Of a stretch of 64,000 nt of DNA, positions 22,516 through 33,297 are shown in pieces. The stretch is from the NCBI GenBank assembly GCA_038503035.1, contig JAVSML010021657.1, positions 57,370 to 121,369 of the forward strand, given 5' to 3'. A program made the translations under genes and the position numbers. The notes below the pieces were generated by a model. That model had not been told where the DNA came from. It saw only the letters and a list, made by a program, of their open reading frames with translations, and did not search any database. Source of the stretch: Crocodylus rhombifer (lineage: Eukaryota; Chordata; Crocodylia; Crocodylidae). Every line of letters begins with the position of its first letter. Within the stretch, counting starts at the first letter, position 1.

Positions 22516-23964
22516 ACTTATGAACATTTAAAGAAAGAAAGTTTAGCTTCATTGTTTAACAAGTTGAACTGGAAATCTTGTGGCATCAGGTTTCCTAAGA
22601 GATTTCCAACATGCCTTGATTTGGACTCTGTGGACATATGGCAGTAACAGACTTCTATGTGGTGTATTTCCACTGCCATTCACTGATGAAACCAGCAAGG
22701 GCAGAGGGGTGCAAAAATAATTAAGGCAGCAAATAAATATCATCTGTGCTTTCTGAGAGCTTAGCCAAAAGTTTGTCTCTAGCTCACTTTGAGTTTGGGG
22801 GAAGTTTTAAGCCAGTCCATACAATACCCAAATGTCTTTACCTGCATCAAATTCACCTCTCTTACAGTAGAGTGTGTGGACCTGTGGTCAATGGCTGGTT
22901 TGGGATATGGAAGAACGTGAGTGTTTGACTTAGGGAGAGGGAGTTGGGGGGTCAGGATGCAGATTAAGTAAATTAATAAGATGGAAGCTTTGTCTCTCTG
23001 AAACCAAGGAGAAAGGATGGTATAACATGGTGACCTGCTTCTTTTAAGATGGAACTGTTAGCCCTGTTGAGAAAGCCCAGCTGCATGGCATTTGGCTGGA
23101 AGACAACATCCTGCTAGCAGCTTTAAAAAGAGCTCCCAGAAAGATCTTGGGAGAATAAGCAACAGAGAAGGAAGCAAGCTGTGAATGGGATTGCTTGAAG
23201 GTAAAAGAAGGGGCTAAATTGCTGTGCTGTGAGCTAGAGGGGCTCTTGAGTGCCTGGGTAAGGCAGAAGTGGTTTGGTTTTGTTTCTTTATTTGTTGCCT
23301 AAAGACTTTGTGTGATCTGAGAAGACTGGCTGAGGAGCTCCTCAGGAAGCAACCCCTGTCTAGTGAAATCAGCAGGCTAAGTAATCCGTTTACAAATGGG
23401 AGGCAAATAAGGAGGGAGAGGGAGACTTGTAAAGAATCAGGCCTGATAAATACTGCTCATGTTTATCTATATGTCACCGTCTGCCCATGGTGAGGGTGGT
23501 CAGGATATTGTACCTTGATGGAGTGTGACTCCTGATGCTCATGAGCTAGAATTACTTGTAAGAGGTCAATGACACTTCTCATGTGAGTAAGGTGTTGCAG
23601 AGTTGAGCCATATGTATGCTGCCTGAAGCCCTGCATCTGTTTGCATCAGACAGCCACCCTTCACTTTAAGCGTATGACTGGACCCACTGATATCAATGGA
23701 CTTGCCTATGCTAAAAAATACATACCTATGTTCTAATAGCATCCTGACCTAAATGACTTAAGGCTAGAGCTACAAAGATACTTGGGCATGGTAATACTGA
23801 GCATCACTGTGGCATCTTCCTGCAGCTCAGGGTTATGCATCCAGGTGAGATTGAGATTCAGAACCCAAAGCTGTCTCCTAGATTAAGCACCTACCTCACT
23901 TTTTGGGTATGGTGGACTCACTTGCTCTTTCTTTTGAAACTTGGCCATCTGATGCTGCCCACTT
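22516..23964. other. Nothing recognised
   Basis: Unique sequence with short non-significant frames. Confidence 0.35.
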
Positions 23965-24165
23965 TTCCTATCATAGCTTAGTGGCTAGAGCATTCCCCTT
24001 GGGAGTGGGGGACTTGGCTTTTAGGCCTACCTCAGCCACCTCTCCCAGCTCCTTACTACCATGCTCTCTTTAGCTCAGCTTCAACAGGGTACCTTCCTAG
24101 ACTATTCTATAGCCTGCTGATTAGGCCACTCTCCTGATAGGTGGGAGATGTGGATTTGAAACTCC
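23965..24165 (+). repeat. tRNA-like SINE fragments (two)
   Basis: 'tagcttagtggctagagcat' near 23976 looks like a Pol III A-box, followed by 'gggagtgggggacttggctt'. A second diverged copy at about 24115-24160 reads 'gattaggccactctcctgat' then 'gtgggagatgtggatttgaa' (B-box-like ggatttgaaactcc). This resembles tRNA-derived SINEs of reptiles. No cloverleaf tRNA gene is present. Confidence 0.4.
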
Positions 24166-24839
24166 TGTGGCTAAGGAAGGCATTTGCACCCTTGTCCTTC
24201 ACTTCCTGAATGAGTGCTCTTGGTTTGGGTATAGGAGGTGGGTGGTCCCACCAACTACCTTTTTGAACAAAAGTGGTGGTGACTGCTGTGTTTTGTGTTT
24301 TGAATTAGATACTCAGTGTTTTAACATGCCCTAAGGGCACTTTCTGGATCAGACTATTCAGGGGCCTTATGCCCAAGGGTGCGAAGCATGTAGCTCAGTA
24401 TGGTGCGTAGCTTCCTGGTGGCTCTGGGCGAATGTTAAGTATCGGACCCCACTTCACCAGAGATAATGATAATAATATTGGACAGCGGAAAAAATGCCCC
24501 AGTTTCGAGCCCCCTTTCCTGGGCAGCTATCTGGTTTGCCCATGCCTGTGTCCGGCCCTGCTGTGGATCCTAAATAGTTCTACACTAGATGAATGCTGGC
24601 TACAACAGGCTTGTTAGGATGGCAGCAGTCTCTAGGCAAGTGCAGTAGCATAATTCCAGGCAGCTAGGGAGCTTTCCCTCTAGATGCCCGACAGCCTTTC
24701 AAGCACCTGCCAGGTCATGGTGAGGTTTGTAGATCCTCCTAAGTCTGCCAGTGGTCTCACACTGCAGGTCTTTTGTGGTTTGGGCCTTAGTCCTTGCCTA
24801 ATACATTCTATGTGCTTGTGTTAGGTTTAAAAGAAAAGA
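24166..24839. other. Nothing recognised
   Basis: Unique sequence; no supported feature. Confidence 0.35.
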
Positions 24840-25640
24840 GTCTAATATTGTTTTTAGGCAATATAAAAGAATCTTATTAAGTTAAAATAAATATCAGGAA
24901 AGCAACCTAGAATTGACATTTTTCAAGAAGAGAACAATAACACATCACACCATTTCATTTTGTGCAAAATGAAATTAATTTCTGAGAGGAGCATTACAGT
25001 GGATCTGCATTTCTTTTCTTTGCAAGCTTTCAAACCAAATTACTTCAGCCATAAAAAACAATAGTCAGTGTTACACCCCCATAATGTCTGCAAGGAATGG
25101 TTACATTAAAATATGTTTTTGTTTGCAATTCTAACAGAAATGATACAAAATAAGACATTTAGACATTCCACTCACACTAGAAAGTAGACATAAGCCCTGC
25201 ATGGTTAGTAATTAGCATTCATACTGGGGAAGAAATTACATATTAATACAGTGTCTCTTCCGTTATTGGGCGCTTCATTTATTTACAGTGACATGCCCAT
25301 GGACTTAACTTTAATTCTTCAGAGAGATCTAAAATGCCAGTATCATATGTGAATCACTACATTAATCATGGGAATAGATCAAATAAACACCCAAAGAGGT
25401 CTTTTTGTATTCATCTAGTGTTCAGAATTCTGAGCCGTTTCCTCTAAGGGCAAACAATGTAAGCTGAGCAAAGGGGAAGGAAAAAAAAAGAGTTAAAATG
25501 CATGGGGAAGCAAATAACATCTACTGTGATTTTAAAAAATTCACTTCTGAAATACCAGTCTGAAACAAAATGCTAAAAAAAGAAAACAAAGTCCCATTAA
25601 TTAGTTCACAAGCTTTATTGGGCTGTGTCTGAGAAGGATT
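24840..25640. other. Candidate conserved non-coding region
   Basis: Repeat-free AT-rich DNA. It has a perfect 10-bp inverted repeat with a 4-nt loop at 24952-24975 (atttcatttt, then gtgc, then aaaatgaaat), plus TTAATTTC, CATTAATC and ATTAATTAG homeodomain-like cores. Enhancer function is inference only. Confidence 0.25.
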
Positions 25641-25798
25641 AGAAAGGTGTTTCTTTATCAGTCCAACTATTTACCCCTGTGGGTGGGATTTGTATTTTGA
25701 GTACTTAGCATCAGTCTAACTCTTGTTCCTATTGAAATCAACTGTCAAACTTCCCTGGGTGTTAAGGAGACTAGAGTCATGTCAAAGATGAGCATTTC

Positions 25799-25846
25799 TG
25801 AAAATCCCACAATCTCTGTCTGTGTGCGTGTGTGTGTGTGTGTGTG
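25799..25846. repeat. (TG)n microsatellite
   Basis: About 20 TG steps with one gcg interruption, immediately 5' of a dispersed-repeat copy. Confidence 0.85.
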
Positions 25847-25849
25847 AGC

Positions 25850-25975
25850 ACTTGTCTCTTGTACCTCTTGTGACCTGATGAAGAATGCCTTGTATTCAAA
25901 GCTTGGGCTAACTTTATCTCAGATGTGCAGCTGGTCCAATAAAGGATATCGCCTGCAAAAATTCTAGCCTCAAGC
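25850..25975 (+). repeat. Dispersed 'cctgatgaagaatgc' repeat
   Basis: 'tgacctgatgaagaatgcct', 'attcaaagcttgggctaact' and 'gctggtccaataaaggatat' form the same framework (gaagaag ... aagcttg ... tggtctaataaaagatatcac) as the copies at 26.9-27.2 kb and 44.7 kb. An abundant sauropsid family whose formal name I do not recall. Confidence 0.6.
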
Positions 25976-25999
25976 ATCTTTTGGGGTCAGCTGTGCCTG

Positions 26000-26125
26000 A
26001 CAGGTACAGCCCTAAGCACTGAGTACAGGGAGGAGTCTTGGAGGAAAAGCAAGTCTTCCTAGAACTTTCTAGTTCCCATGGAGGGCTTACAGTCTAACTA
26101 AACAAGACAAAAGGAAAGCTTAGAG
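26000..26125 (+). repeat. MIR-like/amniote SINE, 5' part, interrupted
   Basis: 'acagccctaagcactgagta' and 'gcttacagtctaactaaaca' match the 'agagcttacaatctaa' block of an old amniote SINE. It continues after the hAT insertion at 26442-26540. Confidence 0.45.
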
Positions 26126-26441
26126 CAGTGGTTCTAAACCTTTTTTGTACTAGGACCCATTTGTAAACACTGGCCAGTCCCAACCCACTGGCCCTCACTC
26201 CTGACCCACTGTCCTCTGTCCCCAGACCTCCCCAGTGTGTGGGGCAGGGGGTGCCCCAAGCAGCCCCGTGCAAGCTGGAACTCTGCCACCCTGCAAGGGA
26301 AAAGCCATGGTTTCCCACTTTTTTTTTTTTTTTCTCCTTTAGAGGATAATCCATTTTTAAAGTTTGTTTGCGACCCTTTCATATATGCTTGTGACCCACT
26401 TTTGGGCTGCAACCCATGGGTTGAGAAACTGTGGCTTAGAG
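26118..26441. mobile_element. Non-autonomous hAT element, 308 bp, perfect 8-bp TSD
   Basis: The element is 26126-26433 and the target duplication gcttagag is exact at 26118-26125 and 26434-26441. Termini are CAGTGGTTCTAAACC and, inverted, CACAGTTTCTCAACC. An internal T-run lies at about 26320-26334. 'gtgacccacttttgggctgc' near the right end is typical of this hAT group. It sits inside an older SINE. Confidence 0.92.
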
Positions 26442-26540
26442 GACTTGTATGAAGAGTCGATGGCAGAAAATGAGCCTGGGTGACCTGAGTTCTAAGTTGG
26501 CACCTTAACCATTTAATCATACTGCCTATAGTGTGGTAGG
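26442..26540 (+). repeat. MIR-like/amniote SINE, 3' part
   Basis: 'gacctgagttctaagttgg' and 'ccttaaccatttaatcatac' followed by tgcct parallel the MIR 3' end (ctcttaaccactatactgcct). Continuous with 26000-26125 once the hAT element and one TSD copy are removed. Confidence 0.5.
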
Positions 26541-26920
26541 GTTTACAAATCCCATACAGCAGAGAAAGGGCTTTCTGGAGAGCCCAGGAAGCTCTAACTC
26601 TGTGGAAATGTGCACCACCTGGGAACTGGTCAAGGGCCAGGCTTAGACTCCAGTACAGAGCGAGAGAGTGGCAGGGACAGTGAGAAGGGAGCTCTGTACT
26701 GGAAACTTTGAAGGGAAGATGGGGTCTTGAGGAACTTGTGCAGGTTGCAGCCATTGATGGTGAGATTGAAAGGTAAGCCCAAAGAAAGAGCTGCTAGACT
26801 GAAAACTGGAACCTTGATATTGGAACCCTGGTCTGGGACTCAGTGGAGGGTGTGGGGGCTGAATTCCCTTCCTTTCTGCCCCTTCTTCCCACAAAACCCC
26901 TTCTCAGTGGGCCAGGAAGA
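26541..26920. other. Nothing recognised
   Basis: Unique sequence between the SINE and the inverted dimer. Confidence 0.35.
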
Positions 26921-26921
26921 C

Positions 26922-27235
26922 TGTACCATTGGCAGGTAGAGTTGCTGGTTGTAGCCATTGGTCTAAGGACATAGACAGACAAGGTTCTTTGCATAGATGT
27001 GATAGCCAACTATTTAGTTGGTGTAATAAAAGACATCACATCTATGCAAAGAACCTTGTCTGCCTGCATCTGTAGACAAACACAGCTACAACCAACAACC
27101 TACCTGCCAATGGTACAGAAGGGTGTTTGTGCCCGATTAGCTTGCAAAGAATAATTTTTCTAACTATTCAGCTGGTCTAATAAAAGATACCACATCTACC
27201 CAAAGAACCTGGTCTACCTATGTACCATTGGCAGG
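26922..27235. mobile_element. Inverted dimer plus direct copy of a short dispersed repeat, 15-bp flanking repeats
   Basis: Three pieces of the 44.7-kb family lie together. Left arm 26921-27003 (minus orientation) and right arm 27035-27118 (plus) form an inverted repeat with a 31-bp loop. The 28 bases next to the loop (cagacaaggttctttgc...) pair perfectly. A further plus copy runs 27119-27220. The 15-mer tgtaccattggcagg is exact at 26922-26936 and 27221-27235, consistent with a target duplication. A 14-base inverse of it also occurs at 27104-27117. Confidence 0.7.
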
Positions 27236-27428
27236 CAATGATATCACATTCAATTAGAGAGGACAAAGGAGAAGGGCCAGAGCTAGGAAGATAAACCTTC
27301 TCTGGCCCCTGGAAACCTCCTGCCTAGACTGTGTTCTTGTGTGGCAACTCTCAGCCTGGAGGGAGAGAAATGCCTTGGACTTACGTAGGTACAAAATGCC
27401 TTCATATGTGGGCATGAAGCTGTAATGC

Positions 27429-27667
27429 ATCTAGGGCAGGGGTGTCCAACCTTTTTGAATGTGGGGCTGGATCATGAACTTTTTATCACCCAGTGGGCCA
27501 GCAAGCCATATTCAAAGATCACAGGAAGTGGTTTCGCATCACCCCCCCAAAAACGAAAGTACAGTGTTTACTTTCATTTCCTGTTGCAGCACCTTGGGTC
27601 TCAGAAAACAGCTTGGAGGGCCGCACGGCGGCCTGCGGGCCATATGTTGGATAAGCCTGATCTAGGG
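27429..27667. mobile_element. Non-autonomous hAT element, 223 bp, perfect 8-bp TSD
   Basis: The element is 27437-27659, flanked by exact atctaggg at 27429-27436 and 27660-27667. Termini are CAGGGGTGTCCAACC and, inverted, CAGGCTTATCCAACA. Subterminal 'ggcctgcgggccatatgttg' is typical of this group. No coding capacity. Confidence 0.93.
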
Positions 27668-29389
27668 GTTGGAAAGCAAGTCCATTGTCATGTGGGTCAC
27701 TGGATGATTGGAGGAAATAATTTTAATGAAGCTAGCTCTGTTCAAAATTGTGTGGGGTCTCAAAACATAAAGGAATAGGAACTACCCAAGCAGGCTTGGC
27801 TGGAGGCAAACACTATCAACTAAACTCAAGTGTGCAGTAAAAGCTACCAGCAGCAAAAGTGTGAATGCGCTTGAATCAGCAATTCACTAAGTGCTTCATT
27901 CTGTCTCTCCCAGTATCTATGATGACTTCAGGAAGTAATTTTAAGTCTGAAGCCTCTGAACTAGCTGCTTCCCCTGTAGTATTTATAGGACACCTTTGAC
28001 CTTGTACCTAACTATGGGGCAGAGATGTGGAAGTAGCATTGTAAAAAGCCTGCCCTTCAGTATGCTTCTGTGTGATTTTTAAAATGACTTTTCAACCTTG
28101 CTCTTTAGTTTCATATGAATAAATCAATTATTTATAAAATCAGTTTATTTATGGACTAGACTCTCCCCAGACAAACTGGGAACTAATAATCCCTGAAGAG
28201 GTGAGGGAGAGAGGATCAGATTTCCTTTGAACACTGAAGCCTTAAGCAATGGGTGATGGGCTATAAAGGACTTAATCATGGCAATACGAAGTGGCACCTT
28301 GCCTAACTGCATAGACACCCAGCCCCCAGAGTAAAGAGAAATCCTTAACTTCCTTGTACAGTGAGTGGGGAGTAGCGGGCATCAAGTGATGCAATTCACA
28401 ACAGTCAGCATGCTGAGCGGAGGCTACCTAAGCCAGACAACAGGAAATGCTGAAAAAAGGGGAGTGTCTGAAATCCCATCTCTCTTCCAGACTTCAGCAC
28501 TTTACAGCCTGAAAGTGCTTGTCCTGCATCTAGGTGTCCAAGACTTTACTGTTGTGTACTGTGGACTGGGCCACTCTCCACTATGAGAATAGGACAATAA
28601 TGCTATGGGCCTCCCAGAACAGTTATCAAGGCTGAAGAATAAACTAGCCCAAGTGGGTGCACTAGAGCTTGGAGTTGGAGCAGCACAACTCAGCTTCTTT
28701 TTCCAGGTCCAAACAGCTTAGCAAACATTTTCAAAAAGCAAAGGGATGATCTTGTTCCTCCCGTTGCTGGCCTATGGACAAACTATGGGAGTTCCCAGAC
28801 ATGGTTTAGGAAAGAAATTTTGTAACGACTTCCTGGTCAATGGTTGGACTTCATGGTGTAATGCATTACACAGGCTGAAAATGTATGTTTATTGAACACG
28901 AACCCTCACATATTCATATATAAGCAGTGATGCAGAATAATTATCCTTCAGAAAACTATCCAGAATAATACCCAGCTATTCTGTCATCTAATCACATGAC
29001 CCTGGGAACTTGGGCTTTATATGAAATAGCACATTTTGCATGACTTGTTCAACCTGAGAGTTGGTCACACTAGTTAACAAAGAAATAATGGATCTAGGGT
29101 TGCATATTAGGCCAGTAAATAATGTTTGGGCAATTGACTGGCCAAATAATAAAAAATTGTAAAAAAAAATTGTCAATAGATTCAAATATACCAAAAAAGC
29201 ACAATTTTTTTCTATTTAAGAAACGTGTTAAAAATAATAAGAAACTTTTTTTTTTGTAGTTTTCTTCATAGAAATGTAGGTGTGTGTTTGTGCTTTTTTG
29301 TAATGTAACATCCACCACACTTGGGGTTGTGTGTGGTAAAGTGTATGCTTTGTTGTTGTATATTGTGTGTTTTTTCTGGGACTGGAAGA
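27668..29389. other. Mostly unique DNA
   Basis: No supported gene or repeat. The 29,150-29,260 part holds A- and T-runs. Confidence 0.35.
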
Positions 29390-29395
29390 GGCCTA

Positions 29396-29432
29396 CATCC
29401 CCCCCCTCCCCCCCCCCCTTCTCCTTCGCTCC
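29396..29432. repeat. Poly-C/pyrimidine tract
   Basis: Nearly uninterrupted C runs (8 and 11) followed by cttctccttcgctccc. A potential i-motif/H-DNA tract. Confidence 0.85.
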
Positions 29433-29559
29433 CATTCTGCCCCACATTGTGTTCAGACCATTGTCTTAAGATTCCCTCCAAGGGACCTGTGGAACCAGTT
29501 TGACTCCTGCCACTTCACCAGGAGTGCTGGCCACCTTTTGAATGAATTGGTCTGCATTA

Positions 29560-31255
29560 GCAGTGTTCAAATGATGCTGCTTCTGACTGGGTCCCTGTAG
29601 TGATGTCACAAAAGTTATTTAAGTTCAGGACACCTGGGCTGGGTCTCTCTTTTCTCCTGGGGCTGCTGAAGCCTGAAAGCTGAATTGGGAGCCAGAAAAG
29701 CCTGCAACAAACCAGCCTGGTTGGGGCCTGCCAGTTTTGCTGGTGTTCTCTGGGCCAGGACTGAGAGCCTGCATGTTTTAGCTGCTCTTGCAACTTCTTC
29801 TGGGTTCAGCATAGCTGTTGCTGAACCCGAGCTATGTGTCTTGCTGTCAGTTTTGGCCATGTAGGCCTTGAATGGGGTAATACCATGAGTGTATTGTATT
29901 ATTCCCTACTGCAAACTGACCAGAAATGGCGTTCTGGCAGTCACTGCCTCTTGTGTAGGAGATTGTAGTATCTCAGCATGGCGGTATAGCTGAGACTGGA
30001 TATCCAGGCTGTAGCCATAGACCTGGGCCCTTTTTAGTGTTTCACAGCTGTTGCATTTCAGCCCACCTGTGTGGGGCTGTACCCCAGTCGTATGATGGGC
30101 TGGCAGAATTGGGGCAGGGTGAACCTGGCTCTTCTTGCTGTATAGACCTGGCTGGCTTTTTGCCACTGAGTCTAGGCCTGGACCTTCTTTTGTCCCTTTT
30201 GCAGTGTGTGCCCCAACCAAGCGGTGTGGTTGGGCACTGGTTGTATTTCAGGCCCAAGCCAAGATAGGCCTGGCCCTCCTTTTGTTGTTTTGTAGCTGTT
30301 AGGTCTTGGCATAACAGTATAGCTGAGACCAAATGTCCAGGCTGCAGCCAAATAGGCCTGGTGCTCTGTAGCTGTATGTTCAGGCCCTAGTGCAGGACAA
30401 ACCCGAGTCCCCCTTTTTGTTATTTTACAGCTGTTGTGTCTCAGCATACCTGTGTTGCTGAACCCCGTTGTACTTTTGCTGTATGTCTGGGCCTGGCTTG
30501 GGGCCTGGCACATTTTGGGCCTTGCACATGTTGTTGCTTTTGCAGCTCTTTGTCCTGATCAAGCACATGGTTGGCGCTGGTTGCAATTGAAGCTCACTTG
30601 CTATTTGGCTGGCTTTTCTTTGAGTTCTCCTGCAGTTCTGTGCCCCAGCAGAGCAGGAATTGGGACTAGAAACTTTGGGGTGTGACATGCTGATGAAAAC
30701 TGCAGTTAACCCCTCAAAGCCACCATTTGGAAATGGAGATCAGCACTATATCCTCGCAGGGAGCAACGAGGGGCCCTTTGCAGTGCAGAAGGACCTAGGC
30801 TCTCTAGCAACTCCCTGCAGTGCAGAGACCCTGTGAAGCAGCTCATAGGATTCTCGGTGTGGGCCCCTCTCCAGCCTGTTGCAGAAGTATAGGCATAGGG
30901 GTGCAGGCCCCTCAGACTACCCACTGGGGAGCCCCAAGTCCTAGCCTGCCTGGGTGTAGGTAAAGCCTCCCCAAAAGGGTGCCTCCTGTACACCTTGTTT
31001 TGTAGCTTAGAGTGTTTTAAAATTATAGTTAGTGTTTACTTGTGTTTTTTCTTATTCTTTGTAATGAATTTAGATTTTGTGTTTACATGGCAAAGCAAGG
31101 GTCGTTGGTTTTATTGGACACCCTAGTGCTTAATTTAGTGTTTCCCAGGTAGTGTGGGTGGGGGCTCGAGCCAAGGTGAAATACCTGACTGAAACTGAAT
31201 CTGGCCCTTGTTGCTGCTGACAGGTGCTCAGCAGAAGGGTTACTGTAAAAATTGC
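29560..31255. repeat. Repeat-like block containing a degenerate tandem array
   Basis: From about 29800 to 30690 a motif set (ttttgcagctgttg, ctcagcatacctgt, gctgaacccc, gtccaggctgcagcc) recurs irregularly, with anchors near 29807, 29973, 30056, 30206, 30305, 30441 and 30550. Some copies are ~340 bp apart: 'gtatagctgagactggatat' near 29982 and 'gtatagctgagaccaaatgt' near 30317. Upstream 'atgtcacaaaagttatttaa' is TATA-like. The whole could be an LTR with internal repeats, but no LTR pair or TSD is visible. Long minus-strand frames follow the repeat units and are not taken as genes. Confidence 0.45.
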
Positions 31256-31734
31256 TATACTTGACTGGTCAATTGATCCTAAACGGGTAATATCTTTTTT
31301 TTAAGGCTAGGCATTTAAAGACTCTCATAGGGGGGATTTTCAAAAGCAGGTAGTCATCATGACCTAGATCTAAAGAGGAACATAAGAGTCTGAAGTGTGA
31401 CTAGCAGGACTGAGTGGCTTATGATTAAAACTAGGATCCTGAAGCCTCTGCTCCATTGCCTCTGCATGCCTAAACTACATGGGCACCTCAGGTTTTGCTA
31501 TTGAGATTCTTCTGGACTGCTGGTGGGCATGCTCAGATATGCCTCAGCCTCAAGTGGTCTGAGCCCTACTGTGGTCCGTTAGCCTGGCATACCTCTGCCT
31601 ATCTTTCCCTGCAGCACTCAAGGTGGTGGGCGTTCTCAGAGCCTGCCTACTAGACCAGACTCTGTCCAATGGCAGTGGAACTTGGTGCTTTATTCTGAGG
31701 CACAGAGAAGGACACTGGCCATTTCTTGTCAAAT
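31256..31734. other. Nothing firmly recognised
   Basis: 'gggggattttcaaaagcagg' near 31330 may be a relic of the ancient 'gattttcaaaagcacctaa' amniote repeat. Confidence 0.3.
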
Positions 31735-31795
31735 TATCTAATAGAGTACTTGCCCAGGGAATGGGTGATGTGGGTTTAATTCCCTCATTAGCTTG
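31735..31795 (+). repeat. tRNA-like SINE fragment
   Basis: 'agagtacttgcccagggaat' then 'gatgtgggtttaattccctc' (B-box-like ggtttaattcc) resembles the copies at 24.1 kb and 32.7 kb. Confidence 0.35.
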
Positions 31796-32405
31796 CAGGG
31801 CTCAAACCCACATGTCTTGCCTCTCTGCAGATTGCCCTAAATTGAAGCTATCCTTGACAGGATCTTTGGTTGGATAAGTTCATTGGATGAGAGAGCATAA
31901 GTCTTGCTATCTAGCCCCGTGGCAGAGGGAGATCTGGAAGGGTTGCACCCCACTTTCATTCCTGGTCTACCCACAGTTTAAAACCAACTTCCTGGCAGCG
32001 ACCACATCATTTCTAGTCAGACAGTGCTGAGAGAGTTAATTTATTTAATGGCTCATTGTAATCTACCTGATCCCTTCTAAACTCTTTATTCCACAGATGT
32101 TAACAACCCTCTCTCCTTTTTAATGGTCTTGATGTTCCACCAATCAGGCTATCCTTTGTTCTGCAATTCTGTTACCTGCTCCTGGTAGTGAAGCTCCTAC
32201 TTCACAGCCCTGCAGATTGCTTTTAACTCATTCCAGTTATGTTGTATTTGTTTTTGCTTCAGTCTTAAACTGAATACAGCCGTTGGTGCTAGCATATTAG
32301 TAGAGCTTCTTATTTATTTTTAACTGGAGAAAAATATGAGTTATTTTATATGATGATGCACTGCACCATCTATACCCCCTGTTCAACATTCTAGATCCAC
32401 TTGTG
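31796..32405. other. Nothing recognised
   Basis: Unique sequence; no supported feature. Confidence 0.35.
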
Positions 32406-32695
32406 CCCAGTGGTGCTCAGTCTGTAGCCTTCAGGCCAGATATGGCACAGAGCCATGTCATCTGGTTTGCATGGCTCCCCATGGGTCTAGAAATTTGGCA
32501 GTGAGGGAGCAGTAGCAGCGTGAATTGCCACTTCCTTGCTGTCAAATTTCCAGACCTATGGGGATCCCTGCAGGGTGGATAATGTGACCCCACTTCTTTG
32601 TATGAGGTCACTCCATGGCTGGGTCTGGTGGTGTAGGTCACATTTGGGGTGTCCTGCAGTCACATCTGGTTGGTGGAGTTGGAAGGTTGGACACT
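32406..32695. mobile_element. Probable hAT-type element, degraded
   Basis: The left end 'cagtggtgctcagtctgtag' with 'ccttcaggccagatatggc' and the right end 'ggaaggttggacactacta' are inverse hAT-like termini (CAGTGGTGTCCAACC type). The candidate 8-bp flanks do not match convincingly. Confidence 0.5.
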
Positions 32696-32696
32696 A

Positions 32697-32765
32697 CTAG
32701 TGTAGCCTAGTTATCAGGGCACTTACCTGATACGGGAGAGACTTGTGCACCAGATCCTGCTCTGT
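32697..32765 (+). repeat. tRNA-like SINE fragment
   Basis: 'tgtagcctagttatcagggc' (A-box-like), 'acttacctgatacgggagag' and 'ccagatcctgctctg' follow the tRNA-like SINE layout seen at 24.0 kb. Confidence 0.35.
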
Positions 32766-33233
32766 GGACATTTTCTGGATTTTATCCAATGGAGCACAGG
32801 TCTCTCTTAGCCTAGGTGAGCCTCCTAAACAACCAGGCTGCAAAATAGTTGAGGTCTTCAGCTCCTCTAATGAATTGTGGATACTACTTGCTGTATAATG
32901 GCTAAGCTTTAACAGGATAGGTGAAGAGTACCCTCCCTTCCCCTATCAGGCTGTAGTCTGCTGGCTGGGATGTTTCTCTGGGTGGTGGTAGATGCAGGTC
33001 AGAACCAATTTTCTGGGTATGTTCTCTCTAACCATGAGGTTATGAGATAAAGGGAAAGAAGTTCCTCTCCTACCTGTGTGGGTTTTTTTTGTTTGTTTTA
33101 TTTTATTTTATTTTATTTTTTTACAGGAATATGGCTTCTGCTCAGCTTTTGAAAGAAGGGGCACAGCTGACCATAATAAAGAAGAAGTTCTAGGTTGTAG
33201 ACCTGTGTAAAGGTAGTCACTACATGCTTTAAG
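32766..33233. other. Nothing recognised apart from a (TTTTA)n run
   Basis: A (TTTTA)n-like tract lies at 33085-33122, followed by unique DNA. Confidence 0.4.
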
Positions 33234-33297
33234 CAGAAGGTTGGATTAGCTGACCTCCTAAGATCCCTTCCAACCCTAATTTTCTGTGATTTATTTT
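33234..33297 (+). mobile_element. CR1 3' tail, severely 5'-truncated
   Basis: 'ttggattagctgacctccta' followed by 'agatcccttccaaccctaat' and tttctgtgattt is the conserved CR1 3' UTR (ggctggac..gatgacctc..aggtcccttccagcc..). Confidence 0.65.

Noticed and set aside
23965..24060. tRNA gene
   Set aside because: An A-box-like word is present, but no complete cloverleaf, B-box spacing or terminator; treated as a tRNA-derived SINE fragment.
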